Source of the DNA: Lachancea kluyveri NRRL Y-12651
Taxonomy: Eukaryota; Ascomycota; Saccharomycetes; Saccharomycetales; Saccharomycetaceae
Direction: 5' to 3'
NCBI GenBank assembly: GCA_000149225.2
Contig: CM000694.1
Coordinates: 1,241,623 to 1,305,622 of the forward strand
Length of the DNA: 64,000 bases
Shown here: positions 27,565-35,599 of the stretch, one piece after another
How positions within the stretch are numbered: position 1 is the first letter of the stretch
Layout: each line of letters starts with the position of its first letter
Translations under genes and position numbers: made by a program
Notes under the pieces: model-generated
What the model was told of the DNA's origin: nothing
Databases searched by the model: none
What the model saw: the letters and a program-made list of their open reading frames with translations, nothing else

Positions 27565-28481
27565 TTAAGCCAAAGCTGGGAAGTTAGCGGCAGTGACAGC
27601 TGGCTTGGAGGAAGAAGCTGGAGCGGCCTTCTTAGTGTTGTTGCCACCCTTCTTACCACCACGTCTTGGAGCAGTGTTGTTGGTTCTTCTTGGCTTTGGC
27701 AAGTCATCAGAGAAAGTTGCATCAAAGTCCAAAAATTGCTTGGTCTTCAATTGCTTAGACTTCAAAGGCTTGACCTTGGTTGGTTCGGCAAAAACTTCTT
27801 GTTCCTTGACAAACAATTCAGCATCGTTGAACTTTTCAACAGTCTTCTTGGAAGCTGGAGTCTTGTTCAAATCGTTCTTAGAGACTTCTTCCAAGTAGTC
27901 TTTCAAAGACTTCTTGTTAGAGCCTTCTTCAGAAGCTTCTTGGTCAGCAGCCAATTCAGCAGCAGCATCCTTAGCAGCAGCTTCTTCGTCGTCTTGTTCC
28001 TTGTTGTTGTCACCCCAAGCTTGCTTGACCTTCTTTTCAGAGTCAACCTTACCGGTTCTAGAGTGACGGTCGGTGGCTTTTCTAACGTTCGATCTCTTTG
28101 GGTTACCTTCTGGAGCAGTCTTAGATCTGTTGGTCTTTCTGCCAGCGGCTTTGTCCTTGAAAGCAGCTTCGTTACCAGTTGGCTTTGGTCTGTTCTTGTT
28201 GGCTCTAGCTGGGTCAGCAGATGGAGGAGGGACGTCAGCCTTCTTGGAAGAAGTGTTCTTCTTGACGATTTCCTTTGGTGGAGCGACAACAACGGTGGCG
28301 TCCTCGACGTCGTTACCTAGTAAATCGAATGGGTTCTGTGACAAGGTGTTAGTAATCCTTTAGTATCAAATAAAGGTGAAAATTTTTTCACCAATGGCAT
28401 TAGCAAACATAGCGTGTTGATCATGATAGCCTTTGCCAATTGAATCTATAGCTCCTCGGAGCACTTGCTACATACAGACAT
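27565..28481 (-). CDS. STM1: ribosome-associated translation factor Stm1, gene with one intron
   Basis: Stm1 (258 residues after splicing) clamps idle 80S ribosomes, preserves them in stationary phase and also binds quadruplex nucleic acids. The uninterrupted frame begins without an ATG. Splicing restores it: exon 1 is only ATG-TCT (28476-28481), the intron is 28336-28475, and exon 2 is 27565-28335. The joined start reads Met-Ser-Asn-Pro-Phe-Asp-Leu-Leu-Gly-Asn-Asp, identical to the S. cerevisiae Stm1 N terminus. The protein is highly charged, with the conserved 'KKADVPPPSADPA' and 'ATDRHSRTGK' blocks and a Gly/Arg/Lys-rich tail. As I recall, the S. cerevisiae gene has no intron. The gene is divergent from STB3. 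Confidence 0.92.
28336..28475 (-). other. spliceosomal intron in STM1
   Basis: The 140-nt intron starts with GTATGT, the yeast consensus 5' splice site. It has a perfect branch-point TACTAAC (plus-strand positions 28348-28354) and ends in CAG 10 nt after the branch-point heptamer. It splits the coding sequence after codon 2. Two short hairpin-capable inverted repeats lie inside it: GCTC/GAGC near the 5' end, and GGTGAAA/TTTCACC at 28376-28393. Confidence 0.9.
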
Positions 28482-28771
28482 AGTTTCTAATGTGGTGTAT
28501 GTGGTTTACTGTTGGGTAAGGAGTAAGAATGCACACTACACGTACGTTGTTGAAGAGAGAGAGAGTGGGCAGCAGAACGGAAACCAGAGGAAGCGATGCG
28601 AGCCACAGCGACGACGTTCTGCGTTGGAAAAAATTTTTCCAGTGAAGCGGGCTTTTAGACGTGTAAATCCTGGAACAGGGTTATGCTATGGCACCAGCGT
28701 AAATTTTGGAACGGGATACCGGATCTGGAGTATCGCGGCATTTCGAACCCTGCACGGAGCATACCGCTGCT

Positions 28772-28775
<4 letters not shown>

Positions 28776-28803
<28 letters not shown>
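28776..28803. repeat. (AT)14 microsatellite
   Basis: Fourteen uninterrupted AT dinucleotides in the STM1/STB3 divergent spacer. Confidence 0.95.
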
Positions 28804-28806
<3 letters not shown>

Positions 28807-28817
28807 AGTGTACGTCG

Positions 28818-28828
28818 GGTTCGATTCC
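28818..28828 (+). promoter_or_regulatory. orphan RNA polymerase III B-box (tRNA relic or extra-TFIIIC site)
   Basis: GGTTCGATTCC matches the B-box consensus GGTTCGANTCC at all eleven positions. It is followed by GGCGCA and a T-run, as at a tRNA 3' end. No partner acceptor strand or A-box is found upstream. A weaker reverse-strand B-box-like sequence lies at about 28742-28751, on the other side of the AT run. In S. cerevisiae, B-box-only 'ETC' loci bind TFIIIC without Pol III. Either that or a degraded tRNA gene would fit. Confidence 0.4.
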
Positions 28829-28933
28829 CAGTAGGCGCATTTTTGTTGTTTTTTTTCTTCTTTTCCGGGATAGATAGCGGACAATAAAGGAGGGCAATTT
28901 CGCCTTTTTCTAAGCTTTGAGTCATTAATTCTA

Positions 28934-30484
28934 ATGGAGAGAGGAAACGTGTTTCACCACGGGTTTCTACTTTCAAAAACGAACATGGTGAATACCGCAA
29001 AAGACGAACAACAGCAATTTTGGAATCCTGAAAGAACTGTGTTTTTTTCCCAACGTAAAGAACTGCCCTCAACGTCAGCGTCAGTAAGCGAAACGGCAAT
29101 GCTTCAAAGTAACGTGACTATGAACCAAAGGAAAAAAAGTGTCAGTGGGACCGCCAATAATAAACCTATATCTACATCTTCACCAGCAGCTGTGGCCGCG
29201 GCCCAGCAAGTGACTCCTATTAAATTATCTCAATTGTTATTAAAAACTGGCCCCTTGGCGATAAGGTTTATCACACAGGCGTTGGCAGAAGAGATACCAA
29301 GCTTTAAAGATTTATCTGCATCGAAACAAAGGCGGTTGATAATGGGTGCGCTAGAGGCAGGTGACCAGGAGAGCTCAGTAATATTTGCCAAGATTGGTTG
29401 GGGCCAATGGTCTGCTAGAAAAGTTGAATCCCATCTATTTATCAAAGAGCGGGAATTGACTAACGTAGCCAATTCTAAAGTAAAGGATATAATCTCTCAG
29501 GAAAGAAGAAGAAGTAGCAGTAGCAGCACTGCGGCTGCAAAAAGGAATGGCCGCTTACCTTCTTTCAATAAAAATCATCTGCTAGAACATCCTGGCGGCA
29601 CGGTGTTTATCGATGAGAACGCATTGGCCTCTGATGATGAAGGTGACGAAGAAGAAGAAGAAGAAGATGACGACGATAATGTCATAAACAACATCGAAGA
29701 AGAGCCAGGCTACGGGTATACATATGACAATTTTAGAAGACGTAAGTCAAGCGTTATCGACTACTCCTCACCAGAAGATGCCGACCATGAATTAATTGCC
29801 GCAGCAATCAGGCCAGCGTTAAAATCATCCTTGAGTGGGAATACCGCCACCTCGCGTCGGCGGTCCTCATCTAAAATGCGTTCTCCCTCAGTGTCAAAAC
29901 CCAGTTCTTACAGAGGCTCTATTGCCAGTTTCAGCTCAAATGGTAGCGATGCCTTAGAATCTACTTTGAAAAAAATGTCCTCTTCCAATGATTCCCGTAG
30001 TAAGAGCATGATTGAACTACATCCTTCAGACGATGTAGAAATTCTACCAAGGCGTACTAGAAGGGAATCAAGACTTTCCTTTTCAAAAGAATCATCCATC
30101 AGGTCAACATTGTTTTCTCATACGAATTATCATATAGTATCGCCCCCAACGCTGGCAATTAACTACAAGGTTAGCGAATTTGCAGAAAGGCATAAAAGCA
30201 ATCCCCTAACTGGATTAGAGGATTTGCAACATTCAGATACCGATGAAGAAGATTGGGCAAGTATAGGTGCCGCATCCTTAAGGAATAATAGTTTGCCTCC
30301 GCGTCTGTCCTCTCCGATGACTGGCGCAACACAGATACCTGCAAAAAATATCCAAAAGAATGACGTTGCTGACCATGCTATAGAAAGTACTAATACAGAG
30401 ACATCTGGCAGTGAAAATTCACCAAAGCAAGAGCCGGAAGATGCTAAAGATGCAGCTTTCCTCCTAATGAGCCTAAAGTCGTGA
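28934..30484 (+). CDS. STB3: RRPE-binding, Sin3-associated transcription factor
   Basis: Stb3 (516 residues here, 513 in S. cerevisiae) binds the ribosomal RNA processing element and, with Sin3/Rpd3, represses ribosome-biogenesis genes when TORC1/Sch9 signalling is low. The conserved DNA-binding domain lies at about residues 93-165 ('LSQLLLKTGPLAIR', 'DLSASKQRRLIM', 'KIGWGQWSA'). The rest is Ser-rich and disordered with an acidic patch near residues 235-250. The first ATG is taken as start; a second in-frame ATG at codon 18 (28985) is an alternative. RRPE-type elements occur upstream of SUP35, TRM82 and (weakly) RRN5 in this window. Confidence 0.93.
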   Translation: MERGNVFHHGFLLSKTNMVNTAKDEQQQFWNPERTVFFSQRKELPSTSASVSETAMLQSNVTMNQRKKSVSGTANNKPISTSSPAAVAAAQQVTPIKLSQLLLKTGPLAIRFITQALAEEIPSFKDLSASKQRRLIMGALEAGDQESSVIFAKIGWGQWSARKVESHLFIKERELTNVANSKVKDIISQERRRSSSSSTAAAKRNGRLPSFNKNHLLEHPGGTVFIDENALASDDEGDEEEEEEDDDDNVINNIEEEPGYGYTYDNFRRRKSSVIDYSSPEDADHELIAAAIRPALKSSLSGNTATSRRRSSSKMRSPSVSKPSSYRGSIASFSSNGSDALESTLKKMSSSNDSRSKSMIELHPSDDVEILPRRTRRESRLSFSKESSIRSTLFSHTNYHIVSPPTLAINYKVSEFAERHKSNPLTGLEDLQHSDTDEEDWASIGAASLRNNSLPPRLSSPMTGATQIPAKNIQKNDVADHAIESTNTETSGSENSPKQEPEDAKDAAFLLMSLKS

Positions 30485-30813
30485 TCTACGGATATGATCA
30501 CATGATACGAGAGCAAAAATGAAAAAAAAAAAAAAACAAATCGAAAATCCGCAAAAAAAAAAACAAAAGAAAAAAAAGGAGGATTTTGGGGGGTGGTGGG
30601 GATATATGGGGCGCCCCCCTGATTTCGAGAACCAAGGCTGATCAGATGTCACTCCTAGTAATTTGTGCAATATAAAAGAACTTATAAGTAGGAACTTAGG
30701 TGTACCTTCTTACCGGTTTTTCATTCATACCACTATTCGTTCCCGATTTCTTGGCTGCTCATACTGTGTGTGCAAGCTCTTTGAAGATAGAAACGATTTA
30801 AAAACGGTTAACA
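30485..30813. other. GID11 promoter region with A- and G-runs
   Basis: Long A-runs (30521-30576) are followed by a G-rich stretch (30590-30612) ending in a C-run that includes CCCCT, the STRE core. No gene is seen. Confidence 0.5.
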
Positions 30814-32904
30814 ATGACTATTGAAGACTTCGATGCTAGTGCTGAGTTTGATGATGATATCAATACTGGTACAGACAAGGTCTTTCAAAACTATTTAATG
30901 CCGACATTAAAGCTATACGATGCTAAAGTTTCCATTAACCACTGGCAATTGAGGGATTGCGTAAAACGCTCTTCTACAACCCCTGGGAAATTGTACTATG
31001 TATTTGATCATACAATCAGGAGTCTAGACACTAAATCGCAACAGTATGGAGGGACGTATGGTAGCAAAAAGCACCAGAAAACTAGGCGCCAAAGCCTACC
31101 CCAGAACGCTTTCAAGAGTCCTGCTGCTGGCGACGAATACCATGCTCCTTCTAAAAAGGTTGTGGAGTTTGCCTTCAAGCCCCGCTGTTTCCAAGAGAAT
31201 AACGGATTGATTGCCTGTGGCGGGCTGGTTGGACCTGATGACAATGGGAGTGCTAACAATTTATCCCGTTATTCATTGTCCGTTAATGACAATGATGATT
31301 CTCCGTTATCGCCTCCTAGGGTGGAACCGGTGAAACTCGCGAGCAGTAACATATTAGTCGACCACAGCTCCTATAGCAATCCTCTGACTTGGAAGGGAAT
31401 TTTATCTTTGTACAATGAGAATAACGGCGTTGCATTAACTTATAGGTTGGGTCAGTATATTAACAATTGCGTAACGTTACACCAAAGATCATCACAACAG
31501 TATGATTTATTTACTTGCAACAACGACGGACATTTATACCAATGCGACGTTAGTGATAGAGGCGTGGAATTGACGAGAAGATTATCCGACTTGAAGTTTG
31601 CGTTGAACAATGCTACAATATCGCATGACGGTAAAACGATGATTGTCACGGGTGATTCCAGCAAATTCGCTCTTTATCATCAGAACGAACTAGACGGATC
31701 CTTTTCTTTACAGTATGACAATCAGCCTTCTTGGGGCAGTTCAATTGTGAGAGCTAAGAGAATTCCAAGGTTCGCATTGCCAGATAGGTCCGGGTTCATC
31801 GATCACATTTATGAGGCTCCCAGTGGTGACAATGGGTTTTATACCAGTTTTAGTGAAAACGATTTGCAATTTTCTACTGTTTTTCAGAATGGAAGTTGTT
31901 TTGTTTACGACGCTAGAAAAATGGAAACACCTTTGGCAGAAATATCTTCCACAAGAAAACACGTCCAAAATGGTGCATTCAGGGTTTGCAAATTCAGTGA
32001 AGGGTTGGACGATCTCTTGTTCCTTTCGGAGCACCAAGGCAGAGTGCATGTTGTAGACACAAGGAATTTTCTCAACCACCAAGTAATCATGATTCCAGAT
32101 AGAGTTCGCTTACCTGGTGACGAAGATGCTACCGCGATTAGTGCATCTACATCAGCGATACCAAGGCGTAACTCTATGCCACTTGGTGACAATGATCTGT
32201 GTATCACAACAGCGACTAATATTCCAGTAAAAAACTTGGAACCAGAACTTTTGCCTTTCCCCAAAGCTGTGAATTGCATAGGCAATAATGGTAGCAACGA
32301 TGAGATATATGCTTCAGCCTATGAAGAGGGTGCGGCCCAGCCTCCTCCCGCTCATAGACAGAGGAGGAGGTCGTCCTTCAGGGTCAGAAGATTTTCTACA
32401 TCTGCTGTTTCTACCTCTTTGGATGCTATAGATCCATCGATTTTAGAACACAGGTACACAGAACAGAATTATCATGCAGTAGATAACTATAACTATTTGA
32501 ACAACAGGAATAACAGGCGGCAGCAGGGCATCGAAAGCACTTCCAACGAAGAGAGGGATAACAGTAGCAGTGCTCCGTTAATAGAGCAGCCGATGGATTT
32601 TGTTGAAGCATATAATGACATCAACAATGATGAAGTTTACCCTCTAGGTGGGGGCTTCCGTCGTCACAGCAGGGTTATTGGCACTGATTCTTCGGATTAC
32701 CTGAGTTATTCGAGGAGTAACAGCTACACTAGGAGCAATAGTAATGCGATCATTGATTACACAGAAGAGAACCACATTTCAGGGATTGATTGGCTTCAAG
32801 ATGAGGAGGGTAGCTCTTTGATTATTGGTACAGATTATGGTATTATGAAATGGAATATTAACTCTTGGGCCCGTAGGAGTTTCCCAAGTTATGATTTTTG
32901 TTAA
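30814..32904 (+). CDS. GID11: GID E3 ligase substrate receptor, WD40-like
   Basis: This 696-residue protein is orthologous to S. cerevisiae YLR149C (Gid11, about 730 residues). That protein recruits substrates with particular N-terminal residues to the GID/CTLH ubiquitin ligase. Beta-propeller-like repeats with recurring Ser/Asp-Gly turns span the protein, including the 'HVQNGAFRVCKFSEGLDDLLFL' block. The segment at about 445-640 is Ser/Asn/Arg-rich and disordered. The C terminus returns to a WD-like 'GIDWLQDEEGSSLIIGTDYG' strand set. The assignment uses both similarity and place beside STM1/STB3. A purine-only run follows the stop codon. Confidence 0.85.
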   Translation: MTIEDFDASAEFDDDINTGTDKVFQNYLMPTLKLYDAKVSINHWQLRDCVKRSSTTPGKLYYVFDHTIRSLDTKSQQYGGTYGSKKHQKTRRQSLPQNAFKSPAAGDEYHAPSKKVVEFAFKPRCFQENNGLIACGGLVGPDDNGSANNLSRYSLSVNDNDDSPLSPPRVEPVKLASSNILVDHSSYSNPLTWKGILSLYNENNGVALTYRLGQYINNCVTLHQRSSQQYDLFTCNNDGHLYQCDVSDRGVELTRRLSDLKFALNNATISHDGKTMIVTGDSSKFALYHQNELDGSFSLQYDNQPSWGSSIVRAKRIPRFALPDRSGFIDHIYEAPSGDNGFYTSFSENDLQFSTVFQNGSCFVYDARKMETPLAEISSTRKHVQNGAFRVCKFSEGLDDLLFLSEHQGRVHVVDTRNFLNHQVIMIPDRVRLPGDEDATAISASTSAIPRRNSMPLGDNDLCITTATNIPVKNLEPELLPFPKAVNCIGNNGSNDEIYASAYEEGAAQPPPAHRQRRRSSFRVRRFSTSAVSTSLDAIDPSILEHRYTEQNYHAVDNYNYLNNRNNRRQQGIESTSNEERDNSSSAPLIEQPMDFVEAYNDINNDEVYPLGGGFRRHSRVIGTDSSDYLSYSRSNSYTRSNSNAIIDYTEENHISGIDWLQDEEGSSLIIGTDYGIMKWNINSWARRSFPSYDFC

Positions 32905-32935
32905 ATGAAGGTATGAAAGGCAATGAAAGAAAACA

Positions 32936-33001
32936 AGGAGAAGGGAAAGGAAAGAAAAAAGGGAGAGGAAGAAGGAAGGGAAAGGAAAGGAAGGGAAAGA
33001 A
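32936..33001 (+). repeat. homopurine (A/G) tract
   Basis: About 66 bases without a pyrimidine on the plus strand, built of GGAAAGGAAAG-like units. It lies in the 261-bp convergent spacer between GID11 and CDC37. Confidence 0.9.
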
Positions 33002-33165
33002 TATGAGAGATCCATGCATTAAGGTACTGCCGCGGTAAATTAGGTAGCGACCGGTTTCATTTTATGAAGGTATATAAGGTGAAAAAAAGTTGTAATGTTC
33101 GTCAACAGTTTTGCTACAATGGTCAAATACGTTTACTTAAAATCGAGCAATATTTATGTAGATTA

Positions 33166-34662
33166 TTAATCAACGATGTCCGCAGTATCAACATCGCCAC
33201 TTGGATTTGGAGGAGTACTTTCTCTTTCTTCTGGATCGGCTCCCTCTTGTATATTCAATTGGTCAATGCCCCTTTCACTATTGTATTGTTCTTGCAATTC
33301 TTTGAATTCGTCTTCATCTTCCAGTAATGCGTTAACACCAATGATTTCACCCTCATTGAAGATATCCAAGACTTTCTCGGCTTCTTCAATAGACATTTCT
33401 GCAAAAACTTCATTGATCATATCGAGACTTTCTGCCTTAACAGCTTCTTGCATTTCTTTGGAAAGCTTGTCAAAGGCTTCAACCTTCTTCAATTCTTGGG
33501 GGTCTTCTGAATGGAAATCTGGCAGATTGACCTTTAACTCAGTAGAGTCGTCCAAGGACTTTAATTGAATAGTTTCCACGCCTTCCTCAACTTCTTCTTG
33601 CTCCATGACTTTAACACGTTGTTTGACATGCTCAAATTTAGCTTTAACAGATTCCAGGAAGGACTGTTTGCCCATGGCGTTAATATTGTTGTAAAAAACT
33701 CGCTGGAAGAACATCTTGATCACATTTGATAGCTCGTCGACATGCAAGTATGGGATTTTCTTCATATCATAAACCTCCCGAACATAAGCCAAAAGTTCAG
33801 ATTGGTGAATAATTTGATAAGTTTTTGTCACATCGCCTTTCATCTGAGAGTCAAAAGCCTTCATCATTAGGGCGTCCTTTTGCTGATCAGAAATAATTGG
33901 CAAGTGGTTTAGTAAAAACTCTTCCGACTTTTTGTAATCGTTAACTGGAATTTCGCCAAAATTCACAGTTTCCGGTGCCAATTTCATAACATCGTCTTCG
34001 TATTCAATGAAAGCCATAGGGGGTGCTGGAATTTTGAAATCTGATGTGATTTTTGAAACTGGAGGTGGAGTGTACCCCGATATGCTCGAGTCATCTTCAG
34101 CCTTGTTGATGAAACTCTTTTCAAAACCCGTATGAATGTCATCAGAAGAGATCAATGTACTTTTCTCTTTGTAGAGTTGGTCTAGTTTTGTGTGTGCTTC
34201 CCTGGTGACATCATCGATCTTAGACCTATGTTTCAACATCAACTCTTTAATAACGTTACCATCATTAGGGGATTTACCTTCCTTTTTTGCGTCTCTTTCC
34301 AACTGTTCGAACAAGTCCAAAACCATTTCATTGTAGGCTGGCATATCAGGGTCCACATTGTCCCCTTCACTTCTTTCGTCTTTGTCAAAGTTTGCGTTCA
34401 AAAACTTTTGCACAGCATCGCTTTGAGTCAATTCCGCCGTCGACAGCTGCGATAGCAGCTTATCAACACGTTTATTTAGGTGCGAGTACATGCTAATTTG
34501 AAATTCCAGGTTTTTAATATCCTGGTTCCTCTTAGCTCTCTCTTCGTGTATGCTTTGTTGTTTCCATCTTATAAAAGAATTCTTATCGACATTTGGGTGA
34601 ACCTCAATATCTGAGTCGTCAGACAGTTCAATCTTGTCCCATTTAGAATAGTCAATTGGCAT
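33166..34662 (-). CDS. CDC37: Hsp90 co-chaperone for protein kinases
   Basis: Cdc37 (498 residues, 506 in S. cerevisiae) delivers client kinases to Hsp90. The kinase-binding N terminus is almost unchanged: 'DYSKWDKIELSDDSD' with the CK2 target serines Ser14 and Ser17, followed by 'SFIRWKQQSIHE'. The Hsp90-binding middle domain contains 'PIISDQQKDALMMKAF' and 'MKKIPYLHVDELSNVI'. The C-terminal domain starts with 'ETIQLKSLDDSTEL'. The gene is in tandem with TAF10, 149 bp apart. A GAAnnTTCnnGA(T) motif, a near heat-shock element, lies at 34790-34802 upstream. Confidence 0.97.
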   Translation of the reverse strand: MPIDYSKWDKIELSDDSDIEVHPNVDKNSFIRWKQQSIHEERAKRNQDIKNLEFQISMYSHLNKRVDKLLSQLSTAELTQSDAVQKFLNANFDKDERSEGDNVDPDMPAYNEMVLDLFEQLERDAKKEGKSPNDGNVIKELMLKHRSKIDDVTREAHTKLDQLYKEKSTLISSDDIHTGFEKSFINKAEDDSSISGYTPPPVSKITSDFKIPAPPMAFIEYEDDVMKLAPETVNFGEIPVNDYKKSEEFLLNHLPIISDQQKDALMMKAFDSQMKGDVTKTYQIIHQSELLAYVREVYDMKKIPYLHVDELSNVIKMFFQRVFYNNINAMGKQSFLESVKAKFEHVKQRVKVMEQEEVEEGVETIQLKSLDDSTELKVNLPDFHSEDPQELKKVEAFDKLSKEMQEAVKAESLDMINEVFAEMSIEEAEKVLDIFNEGEIIGVNALLEDEDEFKELQEQYNSERGIDQLNIQEGADPEERESTPPNPSGDVDTADIVD

Positions 34663-34811
34663 TATCGGAGGAGAGTAATATTGATTGCTAATTTACACAA
34701 AATTTTGAGTGGTTGTTAGAAAAGAAGTTCTAAACTATATAATAAAATCCACCAGTGGAGGGGGTTTTAAAGGCGTTAAACCAGACCCAGAACTTTCCAG
34801 ATAAATCATCA

Positions 34812-35423
34812 TTAACGATAGAAGTCAGGCCTTGAGATATTTAGACCATATTCGGACACAGCGCTGCTCAAATCGTTAACAGTTAACACGACCTTATTTG
34901 CATTGCTTTTCTCATTTTGTTGTTGCTGTTGTTGTGTCAGTTGTTGTTGGCCTGGTTGTTGTTGGCCTAGCATCAATTGTCTGGCTCTTGCTTGCCCGTT
35001 ATTGGAGTTGTGTACAGTTATCGCAGACCTTATCCTAGAGTACTCATAGGCATCTGTAGCAATATCGCTCACAAATTTCTGAGTTGCTAAGGCTAGAAGC
35101 CTTTTTACTCTGACATCTGTACACTCGAACCCATTCTTGGTTAAATAGTAGTCGATAACTGCATCCGGAATGATGGGAGGATTGTCTTCCATCAAATCCA
35201 GTATCTCATTTAGCGTCTTGTCCTTTCTAGTAAATTCTGGGATTTCGAACAGATTGGCAGATCCATCATCTAAACGCAAACGCTTATTTTGCTCCGCGTC
35301 ATCATAATCATTCTCATTGAACAAGCGGGCATTATCGATTGGGGCCTCCTCATTATCATCGAACTCATTAATCTCGTCATCGACATTCAAATCCTCGTTA
35401 CCTACGGCTTCTTTTTGGCTCAT
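34812..35423 (-). CDS. TAF10: TFIID and SAGA subunit
   Basis: A 203-residue histone-fold TAF (206 in S. cerevisiae) shared by TFIID and SAGA. The N terminus is acidic. The conserved fold begins at '[11 protein letters not shown]' and includes '[18 protein letters not shown]' and '[17 protein letters not shown]'. A Gln-rich loop (about residues 148-170) precedes the final helix '[19 protein letters not shown]', ending in 'RPDFYR' as in S. cerevisiae. Confidence 0.96.
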   Translation of the reverse strand: MSQKEAVGNEDLNVDDEINEFDDNEEAPIDNARLFNENDYDDAEQNKRLRLDDGSANLFEIPEFTRKDKTLNEILDLMEDNPPIIPDAVIDYYLTKNGFECTDVRVKRLLALATQKFVSDIATDAYEYSRIRSAITVHNSNNGQARARQLMLGQQQPGQQQLTQQQQQQNEKSNANKVVLTVNDLSSAVSEYGLNISRPDFYR

Positions 35424-35599
35424 GTTTAAGATTTCTCTTTCGTTTATTTAATTTTTCCAAGTATGATGAGGTTTGACATTTACCTAGAACCTATATACCT
35501 GCTAGTAATGACAACAACCCCCAAGTAAAGTCCGGGTAATGATATACGTAACAAAATTTTTGTAGTGCTCAGTGAGCGAAGCCAATGTATAATACGTAT

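Larger units (their letters stand above)
28482..28933. other. divergent STM1/STB3 promoter region
   Basis: A 452-bp spacer containing a palindrome-like GGAAAAAATTTTTCC near 28626, an (AT)14 run and an orphan TFIIIC B-box. No full tRNA gene could be built around the B-box. Confidence 0.5.

Noticed and set aside
27478-28363. Plus-strand open frames of up to 280 codons opposite STM1
   Set aside because: They mirror the Lys/Ala-rich STM1 coding sequence and have no recognisable domain. The minus-strand protein is clearly Stm1.
28625-28642. RRPE in the STM1/STB3 spacer as an Stb3 autoregulatory site
   Set aside because: The palindrome GGAAAAAATTTTTCC differs from the RRPE core by one base on each strand. 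With such AT-rich sequence this is too weak to call.
28660-28842. A complete tRNA gene, possibly intron-containing, ending at the B-box near 28828
   Set aside because: The 3' GGCGCA-type acceptor strand has no complementary 5' strand within about 200 bp, the T-stem does not pair well, and no A-box fits. I kept only the orphan B-box.
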